A DNA stretch of 22,811 nucleotides from CFX5 sp964568485. Its GTDB lineage: Bacteria; Chloroflexota; Anaerolineae; Caldilineales; Caldilineaceae. Below the pieces are notes generated by a model. It was not told the origin of the DNA and did no database searches. It saw only the letters and a program-made list of their open reading frames with translations. The position numbers and the translations under genes were made by a program. Shown here one piece after another: positions 13,398 through 21,076 of the stretch; positions within the stretch are counted from its first letter, which is position 1; each line of letters starts with the position of its first letter. The DNA is taken from the NCBI GenBank assembly GCA_964568485.1, contig CAZMRA010000049.1, positions 1 through 22,811 of the forward strand, in the 5' to 3' direction.

Positions 13398-15225
13398 AGC
13401 TGCTCCCACACCCCAAGGGCCAGCCAAGGTCGAGCAGGCGCAATCGACTGGAGACCAACAGCAAGAGACATTCAGTCAAGACACAGCACTATTTAGCCTA
13501 CTAGGGCAAGCCCTCGCTCCCTATTGGCGCTATACAGCGCTTGCGCTCGTCTTAATGTTGGCCACAGCAGCCACCAATGTCATCCCCCCCTATCTCTTGC
13601 AGCAGGCCATCGACGGCCCGATCGCCGATGGGAACATGAGTGCTTTGTGGCGCATCACCTGGATGTATGCGGGTACGGGTATCCTGGGATTTGTCTGCAC
13701 CTTTGCCTATACATACTTTTTGCAAAAAGGAGCACAACAAGCCCTCGCCGATATTCGGACGCGCTTGTTTGACCACATCCTTCGGCAAGATCACGGCTTT
13801 CTGAACCGCACCCCCACGGGCGATTTGGTTTCCCGCCTCACCAGCGACATCGACAGCTTGAATGCGGTGCTCTCAAACAGCATCGTGGTAATTCTCGTCG
13901 AGGGTGTCACGTTGGTCGTGATCGTGGTGGTGATGTTGGTCACGAATTGGCGGCTGGCCATTATCTCGCTGGCGGTCTTGCCGATTGTCTATTTCATCAC
14001 CCGCTATTTCCGCCAGCGGATCCGCGAATCCTCCGGCGATGAACGGTCGGCGCTGGCCCGCATCAGCGCGTTCATGAACGAACATATTCATGGGTTGACG
14101 GTCGTCCAACTCTTCCGGCACGAATCCGAAAGCGAGCAAGAATTTGATATCTACAACAGCCGCTATCGCTCCGCGCTGATCTTGTTGCGGCGCCACAGCG
14201 CGATCTTTTTGGCTTGTCAGGAAATCTTGGCTGCGGTCGGTTTAGGCTTGATCCTCTACGGCGGTGGGCAGGGCGTCTTGGCTGGCTGGGCCACGCTGGG
14301 TACGCTGGTGGCCTTTATTCAATACACCGAACGGGCCTTTCAACCCGTTTTAGCCCTCTCGCAGGAGTATAACGCCATCCAAATTGCGCTGGGGGCTGCC
14401 GAGCGCATCTACCAGATGTTGATGCACCGTTCCGCGGTGCAAAGCCCGGCCCAGAGCATTGCTATGCCCCAAGCTCGTGGCGAGATCGAATTCCGCAACG
14501 TCCACTTTGCCTACAACCCCGATGAACCAGTGCTACGCGGGGTGAATCTGTCGATCCCGCCAGGCCAAACGGTGGCGGTGGTCGGAGCAACTGGTGCAGG
14601 GAAATCCAGCTTGGTGAGTCTCTTGGCTCGCTACTACGACCCTGTGCAAGGGGAGATCCTCTTGGATGGGGTCGACATTCGCAAGCTCAGCCTGGACGAT
14701 CTGCGGCGCAATGTCACGGTCGTGCCGCAAGATCCTGTCTGCTTAGAAGGCACCATTCACCATAACATTGCCCTCTTCCGCACCGACGTCACTGAAGAGC
14801 AGGTGCGCGAAGCTGCGGAATTGAGCAATGCGGCCCGCTTTATCGAACAATTGCCCGGCAGCTATAATTTCCATGTCATGGCAGGTGGGGCCAATCTTTC
14901 GCAAGGTCAACGCCAGCTCTTGGCGTTAGCTCGTGCACTGGCCCTCAGCCCCGATGCCGTTTTGGTCCTCGACGAGGCCACCAGCAGCATCGATACCGCC
15001 ACCGAGGCGTTGATCCAGGAGGCGCTGAATCGGGTATTACGGATGCGGACCAGCTTGGTCATTGCTCACCGGCTGAGTACGGTACGCAATGCCGATCGCA
15101 TCATTGTCATGGATCGTGGCCAGATCGTCGAGGATGGCGATCACGCCAGTTTGTTAGCGCTGGATGGTTATTACGCCCGGCTCTGCCGGCATCAGGCCCT
15201 ACCACCAGCCTTGCCACGCTTGTAA
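13384..15225 (+). CDS. ABC exporter subunit with catalytic ATP site
   Basis: 613-residue half-transporter and partner of the preceding subunit. A polar, low-complexity N-terminal extension of about 35 residues precedes six membrane helices (about 50-330). The ATPase domain has Walker A GATGAGKS at 401-408, signature LSQGQ at 505-509, Walker B LVLDE with catalytic E531, and H-loop H562 (IAHRLS). Its Walker B and H-loop are canonical, while its signature is the LSQGQ variant. In a heterodimer it would supply the catalytic Walker site, paired with the partner's LSGGQ, and its LSQGQ would close the degenerate site. This is the TM288/BmrD arrangement. GGAGG lies 9 bases before ATG 13384, inside the end of the first gene. 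Confidence 0.93.
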   Translation: MAQSKAAPTPQGPAKVEQAQSTGDQQQETFSQDTALFSLLGQALAPYWRYTALALVLMLATAATNVIPPYLLQQAIDGPIADGNMSALWRITWMYAGTGILGFVCTFAYTYFLQKGAQQALADIRTRLFDHILRQDHGFLNRTPTGDLVSRLTSDIDSLNAVLSNSIVVILVEGVTLVVIVVVMLVTNWRLAIISLAVLPIVYFITRYFRQRIRESSGDERSALARISAFMNEHIHGLTVVQLFRHESESEQEFDIYNSRYRSALILLRRHSAIFLACQEILAAVGLGLILYGGGQGVLAGWATLGTLVAFIQYTERAFQPVLALSQEYNAIQIALGAAERIYQMLMHRSAVQSPAQSIAMPQARGEIEFRNVHFAYNPDEPVLRGVNLSIPPGQTVAVVGATGAGKSSLVSLLARYYDPVQGEILLDGVDIRKLSLDDLRRNVTVVPQDPVCLEGTIHHNIALFRTDVTEEQVREAAELSNAARFIEQLPGSYNFHVMAGGANLSQGQRQLLALARALALSPDAVLVLDEATSSIDTATEALIQEALNRVLRMRTSLVIAHRLSTVRNADRIIVMDRGQIVEDGDHASLLALDGYYARLCRHQALPPALPRL

Positions 15226-15267
15226 CCAACAGGCGAAGATCACGCCTCATCTTTACTAGGAGCAACT

Positions 15268-16293
15268 ATGTGGCAAGGGGCAATTGTTGGTGAACGCCAA
15301 TCCGCGCTGATCGAAACACGCACGCCGACCGCGCAAGCTGATTGGGTGGTGGTTAAGGTTCATACTGCGCCGATGTGTGCCGAGTATAAAGGATTTCTGC
15401 AAGGTCGGCCCGCGACACACATCGGCCATGAAGCTGCGGGCGAGGTGGTCGAAATTGCGCAGCTGGGTCGTGTGCGGATTGGCGATCGCGTTGTGGTGAT
15501 GCCCCAATACCCGTGTGGGCAATGCGCGCTCTGCCTGGCAGGCGATTACATCTTCTGTCAGCACACCGTTGATTTCGCAGCCTTTACGGGCAGCCTTGAT
15601 GGCAGCGCAACCATGGCCCAATATCTGCTCAAACCCGATTGGCTGCTTGTGCCCATCCCAGAGGAGGTTTCCTATGACCATGCCTCCTTGGCCTGTTGTG
15701 GCTTGGGAGCGACCTTTGGTGCTTTTGAGCAGCTCGGCAGCACGTCCTTCGACACGGTCTTGATCTGCGGCTTGGGGCCGGTTGGGCTAGGCGGTGTCGT
15801 GAATGCCCGTTACCGCGGGGCCCGCGTGATTGGCGTTGAAGCGAACTCCTGGCGGGCGGAGCGAGCGCGGACGTTGGGCGCTGAGATTGTCCTATCGCCG
15901 CATGACCCCGACATTTTGGCGCAGATCCTGGCGCTGACGGGTGGCCGAGGGGTCGATCATGCGGTGGATTGTTCGGGCACAGTGGCGGCCCATCGTCTCT
16001 GCATCGACGCCACCCGACGCAAGGGCAAAGTGGCCTTTGTGGGCGAATCACATGCTGATACACCTTTACGCATCAGCCCAGACATGATCCGCAAAGGGCT
16101 AATGCTCTTCGGTTCCTGGCATTACAACCTGAAAGACACGCCCAAACTAATGCGCATGATCCAGCAACTGGGGCCAGCATTGGATGGGCTCATCAGTCAC
16201 CGCTTTTCACTAAACGAAATCCAGGACGCGTGGGAGACCCAAGTGAGCGGCGAATGTGCAAAAGTGCTGCTCAAACCCTGGCAGATGCCATGA
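15268..16293 (+). CDS. zinc-dependent MDR alcohol/polyol dehydrogenase
   Basis: 341-residue medium-chain dehydrogenase using NAD(P)+ to oxidise an alcohol or sugar alcohol. Catalytic zinc ligands C37 and H54-E55 (GHE) are present. The structural zinc loop is complete: C83xxC86xxC89-x7-C97. The nucleotide-binding loop GLGPVG is at 168-173. It starts 42 bases after the exporter genes with TAGGAG before ATG 15268, and is followed at 49 bases by an MFS gene and then a fucosidase gene. The context suggests a sugar or sugar-derived alcohol as substrate, possibly from fucose breakdown, but the sequence does not decide it. Threonine or sorbitol dehydrogenase-like activity is also possible. Confidence 0.88.
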   Translation: MWQGAIVGERQSALIETRTPTAQADWVVVKVHTAPMCAEYKGFLQGRPATHIGHEAAGEVVEIAQLGRVRIGDRVVVMPQYPCGQCALCLAGDYIFCQHTVDFAAFTGSLDGSATMAQYLLKPDWLLVPIPEEVSYDHASLACCGLGATFGAFEQLGSTSFDTVLICGLGPVGLGGVVNARYRGARVIGVEANSWRAERARTLGAEIVLSPHDPDILAQILALTGGRGVDHAVDCSGTVAAHRLCIDATRRKGKVAFVGESHADTPLRISPDMIRKGLMLFGSWHYNLKDTPKLMRMIQQLGPALDGLISHRFSLNEIQDAWETQVSGECAKVLLKPWQMP

Positions 16294-16342
16294 GCATGGT
16301 AAAATGATGGCTTATTGCATAGGCTTCGTTCAGGGATAGTTT

Positions 16343-17596
16343 GTGACGCTTTCACCCGGTCTTTTTTCGTTTGGTAAGTTGCACCGCGACGTGCGTTTGC
16401 TCATCGCCATGTCGGGGTTGATCGCCATCAGCTTTATGGGCATCCAAAATTTAGTCAAGGTGCTCTATGTGCTCCGCCTCGGATATGGGCTGGAATATGT
16501 CGGCATCTTTAATGCCACGGGCGCCTTCGCCTACATGCTGATGGGCATTCCTGCAGGGATTCTTGGCAGCCGGCTTGGTCCTCGCCTGACCATCCAGCTA
16601 GGTGGAGTAACCACAGTCTTGGGCATGATCCTCCTACCCTTGACCGAAGTCACCAGTGGGGGGCTGCGCGATGCCATGCCGATCCTCTCGCAGGCCGTCA
16701 TGACGGGCGGCTGGGCAATGTGTGGGGTCAACATGGTGCCGGCGCTGATGGGGTTAACGACGCCCCAACTGCGGACAAGCGCCTTTGCCATGAACAGCGT
16801 TTTTCGGGGAATTGGCACCTTTGCAGGGACCGTGGTGGGTGGTTTTTTGCCTGGCATGTTCGCTGCCTTCACGAATGCACCACTTGGGGATTCGGCTCCC
16901 TACCGCTGGGCATTATGGGTGGCTGCGGGATTAGGTTTCTTCGCGCTCATCCCGCTGTTACAATTAGGGCCGATCGAGGGCAAATCGGTCACAATCGCCG
17001 ATGGGCCTCCCGAGCCATTTCCTTTCGGCTGGGTGGTGCTGCTGATCCTCTATTCCTATCTGACCCACGGTACCTTTGCGACTTGTCATGCGTTTTGCAG
17101 CGCGTACATGGATACCGATCTCCAGCTTTCGCCCAGCGCCATTGGCCTGATCATCGGCGCAGGCCAATTCGTGGCAATCCTGGCGCCGCTCTTTGTGCCG
17201 ACGTTGGCGCAGCGCTACAGCAACCAATGGGTGTTGGCGGGCATCTCGTTAGGTATGGGGATCAGCTTGCTGCCGATTGTGCTTTGGGAGAATTGGCTGG
17301 CCGTTGGGTTCGCCCGCTTGGGCATCGTGGCCTTGGATGCCATGTGGCAACCGTCGCTGCAGGTGATGCAGATGGAGACGGTCAGCACCCGTTGGCGGTC
17401 GCTGGCCTACGGCATCTTTTCGATGATGTTGGGGCTGGCCTTTGCGTCTGTCAGCTTGTCCGGTGGTTATATCGTGGCAAGCATGGGGTACCGCCCCTTC
17501 TTTTTGGGTGGCGTAATTGCTGGTGTAGTCGGTGCGGTTTTGATGCGTGTCATTTCAGTTCCACTACGAGCAGAACATGAAACAACCAAAACTTGA
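16343..17596 (+). CDS. MFS transporter
   Basis: 417-residue integral membrane protein with about 12 hydrophobic segments in two halves around a cytoplasmic loop near residues 205-225. The loop between helices 2 and 3 (GSRLGPRLTIQLGG) is the usual major-facilitator site. The start is a GTG with AGGGAT about 8 bases upstream. It lies between a zinc dehydrogenase and an alpha-L-fucosidase and overlaps the latter by 20 bases, so uptake of a fucosylated sugar or release of a product is a reasonable guess. Proton symport is usual in the family. The substrate is unproven. Confidence 0.85.
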   Translation: MTLSPGLFSFGKLHRDVRLLIAMSGLIAISFMGIQNLVKVLYVLRLGYGLEYVGIFNATGAFAYMLMGIPAGILGSRLGPRLTIQLGGVTTVLGMILLPLTEVTSGGLRDAMPILSQAVMTGGWAMCGVNMVPALMGLTTPQLRTSAFAMNSVFRGIGTFAGTVVGGFLPGMFAAFTNAPLGDSAPYRWALWVAAGLGFFALIPLLQLGPIEGKSVTIADGPPEPFPFGWVVLLILYSYLTHGTFATCHAFCSAYMDTDLQLSPSAIGLIIGAGQFVAILAPLFVPTLAQRYSNQWVLAGISLGMGISLLPIVLWENWLAVGFARLGIVALDAMWQPSLQVMQMETVSTRWRSLAYGIFSMMLGLAFASVSLSGGYIVASMGYRPFFLGGVIAGVVGAVLMRVISVPLRAEHETTKT

Positions 17597-19031
17597 TGCA
17601 ATTGAGCGCGTGATCGGCAATGGCCCCTTTGCTGCCGATTGGGATTCGATCCGTCAACACTATACTATCCCCGAGTGGTATCAAGATGGCAAATTCGGCA
17701 TCTTTATTCACTGGGGGGTCTATGCTGTCCCGGCCTTTGGCAATGAGTGGTACGCCCGCAACATGTACCAGGCAGATCAGCCAGAATTTGCCCATCATGT
17801 GGCGACGTACGGTCCCCAAAATCAGTTCGGTTACAAAGATTTTATTCCGCACTTTACAGCCAATCAGTATGATCCCGAAGCATGGGCGGCGCTCTTCCAA
17901 GCGGCAGGGGCCAAGTTTGTGGTGCCAGTGGCAGAACACCACGATGGATTTGCCATGTACGACTCGGCGCTCACTCGCTGGTGTGCTAGCAAAATGGGTC
18001 CCAAGCGCGATCTAATTGGCGATTTGGCCGCAGCCGTGCGCGCCAAAGATCTCGTCTTTGGCCTCTCCAGCCATCGCGCCGAACATTGGTGGTTTATGAA
18101 TGGCGGGCGCACCTTTGACTCCGACGTCAACGACCCGGCTTATGCTGATTTTTATGGCCCGGCCATGATCATGGAGGGCGATCCCCACAAGTTTGAGACC
18201 CGTCCCTACCCCGATCAGCCCTATCTCGATGATTGGCTGATGCGAGCGTGCGAATTGGTCGACAAATATCAGCCCCAATTATTCTGGTTCGATTGGTGGA
18301 TCAACCACGAAGCCTTCAAGCCGGTCTTGCCCCGCTTTGCGGCCTACTATTACAACCAAGCCGCGGCATGGGGCAAACAGGTGGCGGTCAACCACAAATT
18401 TGATGCGTTCCCGCCTGGCACTGCCGTGCTCGACATCGAACGGGGGCAGCTGGCGAACATCCGCAACGAGCTCTGGCAAAACGACACCTCGGTGACCAAG
18501 ACCTCGTGGGGTTATATCGAGGGCCAGGAATACAAAACGGTCGATTCGCTGATCGACGATCTAGTGGATATTGTCAGCAAGAATGGGGCGTTGTTGCTCA
18601 ACATTGGCCCCAAAGCCGATGGCACCATCCCTGAACCAGAGCAGGCCATCCTGCGTGAGATCGGAACTTGGCTCCAGCGCAATGGGGAAGCGATCTATGG
18701 CTCGCGGCCGTGGAAAGTTTTTGGCGAAGGGCCAACGGAAGTCAGAGAGGGGTCGTTCACCGACACGGAGCGGGGCGAGTTTACGGGGGCGGATATCCGT
18801 TTCACCACCCAAGGCGAACACCTCTACGCGACGGCGCTGGCGTGGCCTGGGGCGCAGTTGCGGGTTCACGCACTGGGGAGTGGCGCAGGCTATCTTGACC
18901 GGCCCATCCAGCACGTTTCGCTGCTGGGCTACGATGCACCTTTGCACTGGCAACAAACCGAGACCGCGCTGCTAGTAGACCTCCCTAGCGAGCCGGTTGG
19001 GGAACACGCCTTTGTGTTTAAGATCCTATAA
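17577..19031 (+). CDS. alpha-L-fucosidase, GH29
   Basis: 484-residue glycoside hydrolase of family 29, a retaining enzyme that releases L-fucose from glycans. Visible: IHWGVYAVPAFGNEWYA at about 44-60, EHHDGFAMY at 120-128, and LFWFDWW at 235-241 with the expected nucleophile D239. The domain near 395-484 is a beta-rich C-terminal module. There is no signal peptide, so it should work in the cytosol on imported oligosaccharides. The frame opens with a GTG at 17547, but ATG 17577 is the better start and overlaps the MFS gene by 20 bases, showing an operon with the transporter and probably the dehydrogenase. The acid/base residue cannot be assigned by eye. A strong hairpin follows. Confidence 0.92.
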   Translation: MKQPKLDAIERVIGNGPFAADWDSIRQHYTIPEWYQDGKFGIFIHWGVYAVPAFGNEWYARNMYQADQPEFAHHVATYGPQNQFGYKDFIPHFTANQYDPEAWAALFQAAGAKFVVPVAEHHDGFAMYDSALTRWCASKMGPKRDLIGDLAAAVRAKDLVFGLSSHRAEHWWFMNGGRTFDSDVNDPAYADFYGPAMIMEGDPHKFETRPYPDQPYLDDWLMRACELVDKYQPQLFWFDWWINHEAFKPVLPRFAAYYYNQAAAWGKQVAVNHKFDAFPPGTAVLDIERGQLANIRNELWQNDTSVTKTSWGYIEGQEYKTVDSLIDDLVDIVSKNGALLLNIGPKADGTIPEPEQAILREIGTWLQRNGEAIYGSRPWKVFGEGPTEVREGSFTDTERGEFTGADIRFTTQGEHLYATALAWPGAQLRVHALGSGAGYLDRPIQHVSLLGYDAPLHWQQTETALLVDLPSEPVGEHAFVFKIL

Positions 19032-19060
19032 GCAAACTTACTGCCTGCGGAGCCGCAATC

Positions 19061-19088
19061 AGCCACCAATATTCTTTGATTGGTGGCT
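19061..19088. terminator. hairpin between convergent genes, bidirectional terminator
   Basis: AGCCACCAAT (19061-19070) and ATTGGTGGCT (19079-19088) form a perfect 10-bp stem with an 8-base loop. It lies between the convergent fucosidase and metallo-hydrolase genes, 29 bases after one stop and 12 after the other. There is no marked T-run. Confidence 0.7.
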
Positions 19089-19100
19089 ACGTTCGCTGGT

Positions 19101-19874
19101 TTAGCCAAAGACCAACGGCTCGCCGAGCGGAGCAGCGATCACTTGGGTGGCGGGGCAATACCAACTTGCAGCAACGGCTACCCGGGCTGGGTCGAGCTCA
19201 TAGCCTTGCCAGAGATCGTAATGATGGACGATCAACTGTTGGGCTTTGGTGTCGCGAGCGGCACGGGCGGCATCACATTCATCCATATAAACCAGCTTAC
19301 CCGGCGGATTGCAAGCTACACTGACACAGATAGCCGTAAATGACCAACGGCGGGTCAAGGCTTCCAAACCTGGGAAATAATGGCTGTCGCCGCAGTGTAA
19401 AATCGTCGTCTTGCCACACTCAATCACATAACCATTTGCGCCCTTGGCATGAGGATCATGCATCGGCACAGCGGTAATACGCAGATCATCGAGCACTAAG
19501 GTGGCGTGATGGGGCAAGGTCTGGCAACGTTTGTGGGGCCATTTGTGCTGTTTGGCAATCGTCACACTGGCTTTAGGGCCAATCAAGGTGGCCTCGGTGC
19601 GAAGGCGGATGGCATCCAGCGCTACCGGGTCGGTGTGGTCATCATGCTCATGCGTGAGCAAGACTGTATTGACATCGCGCACCTGGCCGGGAGTAAATAG
19701 CGGGGGCGTCAGGCGGGTCCATTCGGGTGGATGCCCTGGCCCGATGAAGGGATCGATTAACAGCGTCGTAGCCGCACTTTTCAGGGCATACCCGGCTCCA
19801 CCTAAATACCATAACACCAATTGCCCGGGGGAGACTTCTGTTTCCTGCAAACGAGTAAAGAAATCAGCTGTCAT
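19101..19874 (-). CDS. metallo-beta-lactamase-fold hydrolase, UlaG-like
   Basis: 257 residues. The metal site LLTHEHDDH at 72-80 gives H75, H77, D79 and H80; further candidates are H161/D164 (HCGDSHYFPG) and H218/H219 (IVHHYD). An early LGGAGYALKSAATTLLIDPFI segment followed by a bound-metal core is typical of the UlaG/YtnP-like group. That group includes L-ascorbate-6-phosphate lactonase and many lactonases or phosphodiesterases of unknown substrate. No signal peptide. The ATG at 19874 has only a weak GTGAG upstream. The gene stands alone on the minus strand and converges with the fucosidase gene. A lactonase acting on oxidised sugar would suit the neighbours, but that is speculation. Confidence 0.82.
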   Translation of the reverse strand: MTADFFTRLQETEVSPGQLVLWYLGGAGYALKSAATTLLIDPFIGPGHPPEWTRLTPPLFTPGQVRDVNTVLLTHEHDDHTDPVALDAIRLRTEATLIGPKASVTIAKQHKWPHKRCQTLPHHATLVLDDLRITAVPMHDPHAKGANGYVIECGKTTILHCGDSHYFPGLEALTRRWSFTAICVSVACNPPGKLVYMDECDAARAARDTKAQQLIVHHYDLWQGYELDPARVAVAASWYCPATQVIAAPLGEPLVFG

Positions 19875-20089
19875 AGCGGCTCACTTCGATTGAATGAAAT
19901 CTAAAAATAGCATTCGATTGGAAGAAGATCATCAACGAATACCGCGTGCTCCCCAAAATTGGACGCACTGGTCCCGCTTGTGATTGATCTAGAATTCACA
20001 AATCTCTCAAACTGACGCGATTCTGTTGGCGAATAGCACGCCTGAATTCGCAACTCAGCTCTCGACTTTTCTATTTGGGGTGGACTGCC

Positions 20090-20100
20090 CCTATCTTACC
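20090..20100. promoter_or_regulatory. distal half of an inverted repeat pair, candidate IclR site
   Basis: CCTATCTTACC here is the exact reverse complement of GGTAAGATAGG at 20230-20240, 129 bases downstream. The second copy covers the -10 box of the IclR promoter. Two spaced sites would suit a tetrameric IclR-type repressor and looping autoregulation. Confidence 0.4.
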
Positions 20101-20208
20101 TTAAACCTTACATTTCACCCAATCGGGGTAATGCTGCTCAATCGTTCCCAGTTGGTTTGTTCGGGCTAAGTCGCATGTAGTCTTTTGCAACCCGATACGC
20201 AATCGCGC

Positions 20209-20240
20209 TTGCCACAACGTTTGGCTACTGGTAAGATAGG
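20209..20240 (+). promoter_or_regulatory. IclR gene promoter with overlapping repeat
   Basis: TTGCCA (20209-20214) and TAAGAT (20232-20237) are separated by exactly 17 bases. The -10 box lies inside GGTAAGATAGG (20230-20240), the proximal arm of the inverted repeat pair, so a protein bound there would block transcription. Start near 20244; GAGGA precedes the ATG. Confidence 0.55.
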
Positions 20241-20266
20241 TAAACCCACTTGATGAGGAAGCTTGC

Positions 20267-21076
20267 ATGTCAGCGAACAGCAATTATATCGTTAAGCCCG
20301 TTGATAAGGCCCTTCAAGTCTTGACTTTGCTGGCCGAAGCCAACGGTGATCTCCCACTCAAGGAGATCTGTGCGCGCACCGGCCTGCCCAAGACGACGGC
20401 CTTTCGTTATTTGTATACGCTCAACGTCCATGGCTATGTTGTGCACAATGGCGAGACCGATCTCTACCGGCTCGGTCCACGCAGTTGGCAACTTGGCCAG
20501 GCAGCAGACCAGTATGCGCGCCTGCTAGACGTAGCGCTGCCCCCCATGCAGGCCTTACGCGACCGCTTTGATGAAACTGTCAATCTGGGTGTACTGAACC
20601 ATACAGAAGTGGTCTATTTGGGTATGGTTGAGAGTCGCCGCAGGTTGCGGATGCAAGCCCGGCTCGGCAGCCAGGACCCGACTTATTCTACCTCATTGGG
20701 GAAGGCGATCCTCGCCTTTTTGCCCGAAGCCGACTGGAACAATCATCTTCCAGCACGGCTCGCGCCTCGGACACCGCATACCATCACCTCGCGGGCGGCG
20801 CTTCAGCAAGAGTTACTGCTCACCCGGCAGCGCGGCTATGCGCTCGACCAGAGCGAGAATGAAGAGGGCGCTTATTGCATTGGGGCGCCCATTCTTCATC
20901 CTCAACAAGGCCGGGTGATCGCAGCCCTGAGTGTAGCTGCTCCAGCCAGCCGACTTTCTGTTGAGCAAACACACGAAGTGGCCCAAGCCATCATTGCAAC
21001 TGCGGAGCTTATCGCCCGTCGCCTGGCTACACCGCCATCAACAGAGCTTGCGGGCGCTGATGCCGGCGTGCCTTAG
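20267..21076 (+). CDS. IclR family transcriptional regulator
   Basis: 269 residues. An N-terminal winged helix (about 12-70; LKEICARTGLPKTTAFRYLYTL at 31-52 is the recognition HTH) is followed by a GAF-like effector domain (about 80-255) with the family segments YSTSLGKAILAFL near 140 and ENEEGAYCIGAPI near 208. IclR proteins control carbon-source catabolism, usually binding small organic acids, and often repress their own gene. The promoter overlaps a repeat that may be its own operator. The gene converges with the aminotransferase gene and shares four bases with it at the stop codons. Its targets may include the flanking aminotransferase, PhyH or metallo-hydrolase genes; this is inferred from position only. 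Confidence 0.92.
   Translation: MSANSNYIVKPVDKALQVLTLLAEANGDLPLKEICARTGLPKTTAFRYLYTLNVHGYVVHNGETDLYRLGPRSWQLGQAADQYARLLDVALPPMQALRDRFDETVNLGVLNHTEVVYLGMVESRRRLRMQARLGSQDPTYSTSLGKAILAFLPEADWNNHLPARLAPRTPHTITSRAALQQELLLTRQRGYALDQSENEEGAYCIGAPILHPQQGRVIAALSVAAPASRLSVEQTHEVAQAIIATAELIARRLATPPSTELAGADAGVP

Larger units (their letters stand above)
19875..20266. other. 392-base intergenic region between divergent genes
   Basis: No convincing gene is seen. It holds the IclR promoter, an 11-bp inverted repeat pair (20090-20100 and 20230-20240), a GGGG-N7-CCCC repeat (20077-20091) and several A/T-rich stretches near 19900. On the minus strand TGCTATTTT (around 19905-19913) might serve as a weak extended -10 for the hydrolase gene. 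Base composition is more A+T rich than in the genes. Confidence 0.5.

Noticed and set aside
10334..15251. Repeated 14-mer GATCACGCCTCATC at 10334-10347 and 15238-15251
   Set aside because: Roughly one 14-base match is expected by chance in 22.8 kb; the flanks do not match, and there is no third copy that I noticed.
16720..17580. 286-codon frame within the MFS gene
   Set aside because: The overlapping frame encodes the clear 12-helix transporter; the alternative product is rich in Arg, His and Trp and looks like a shadow.
20101..20283. 60-codon minus-strand frame before the IclR gene
   Set aside because: No ribosome site or family match, and it runs across the IclR promoter and start.
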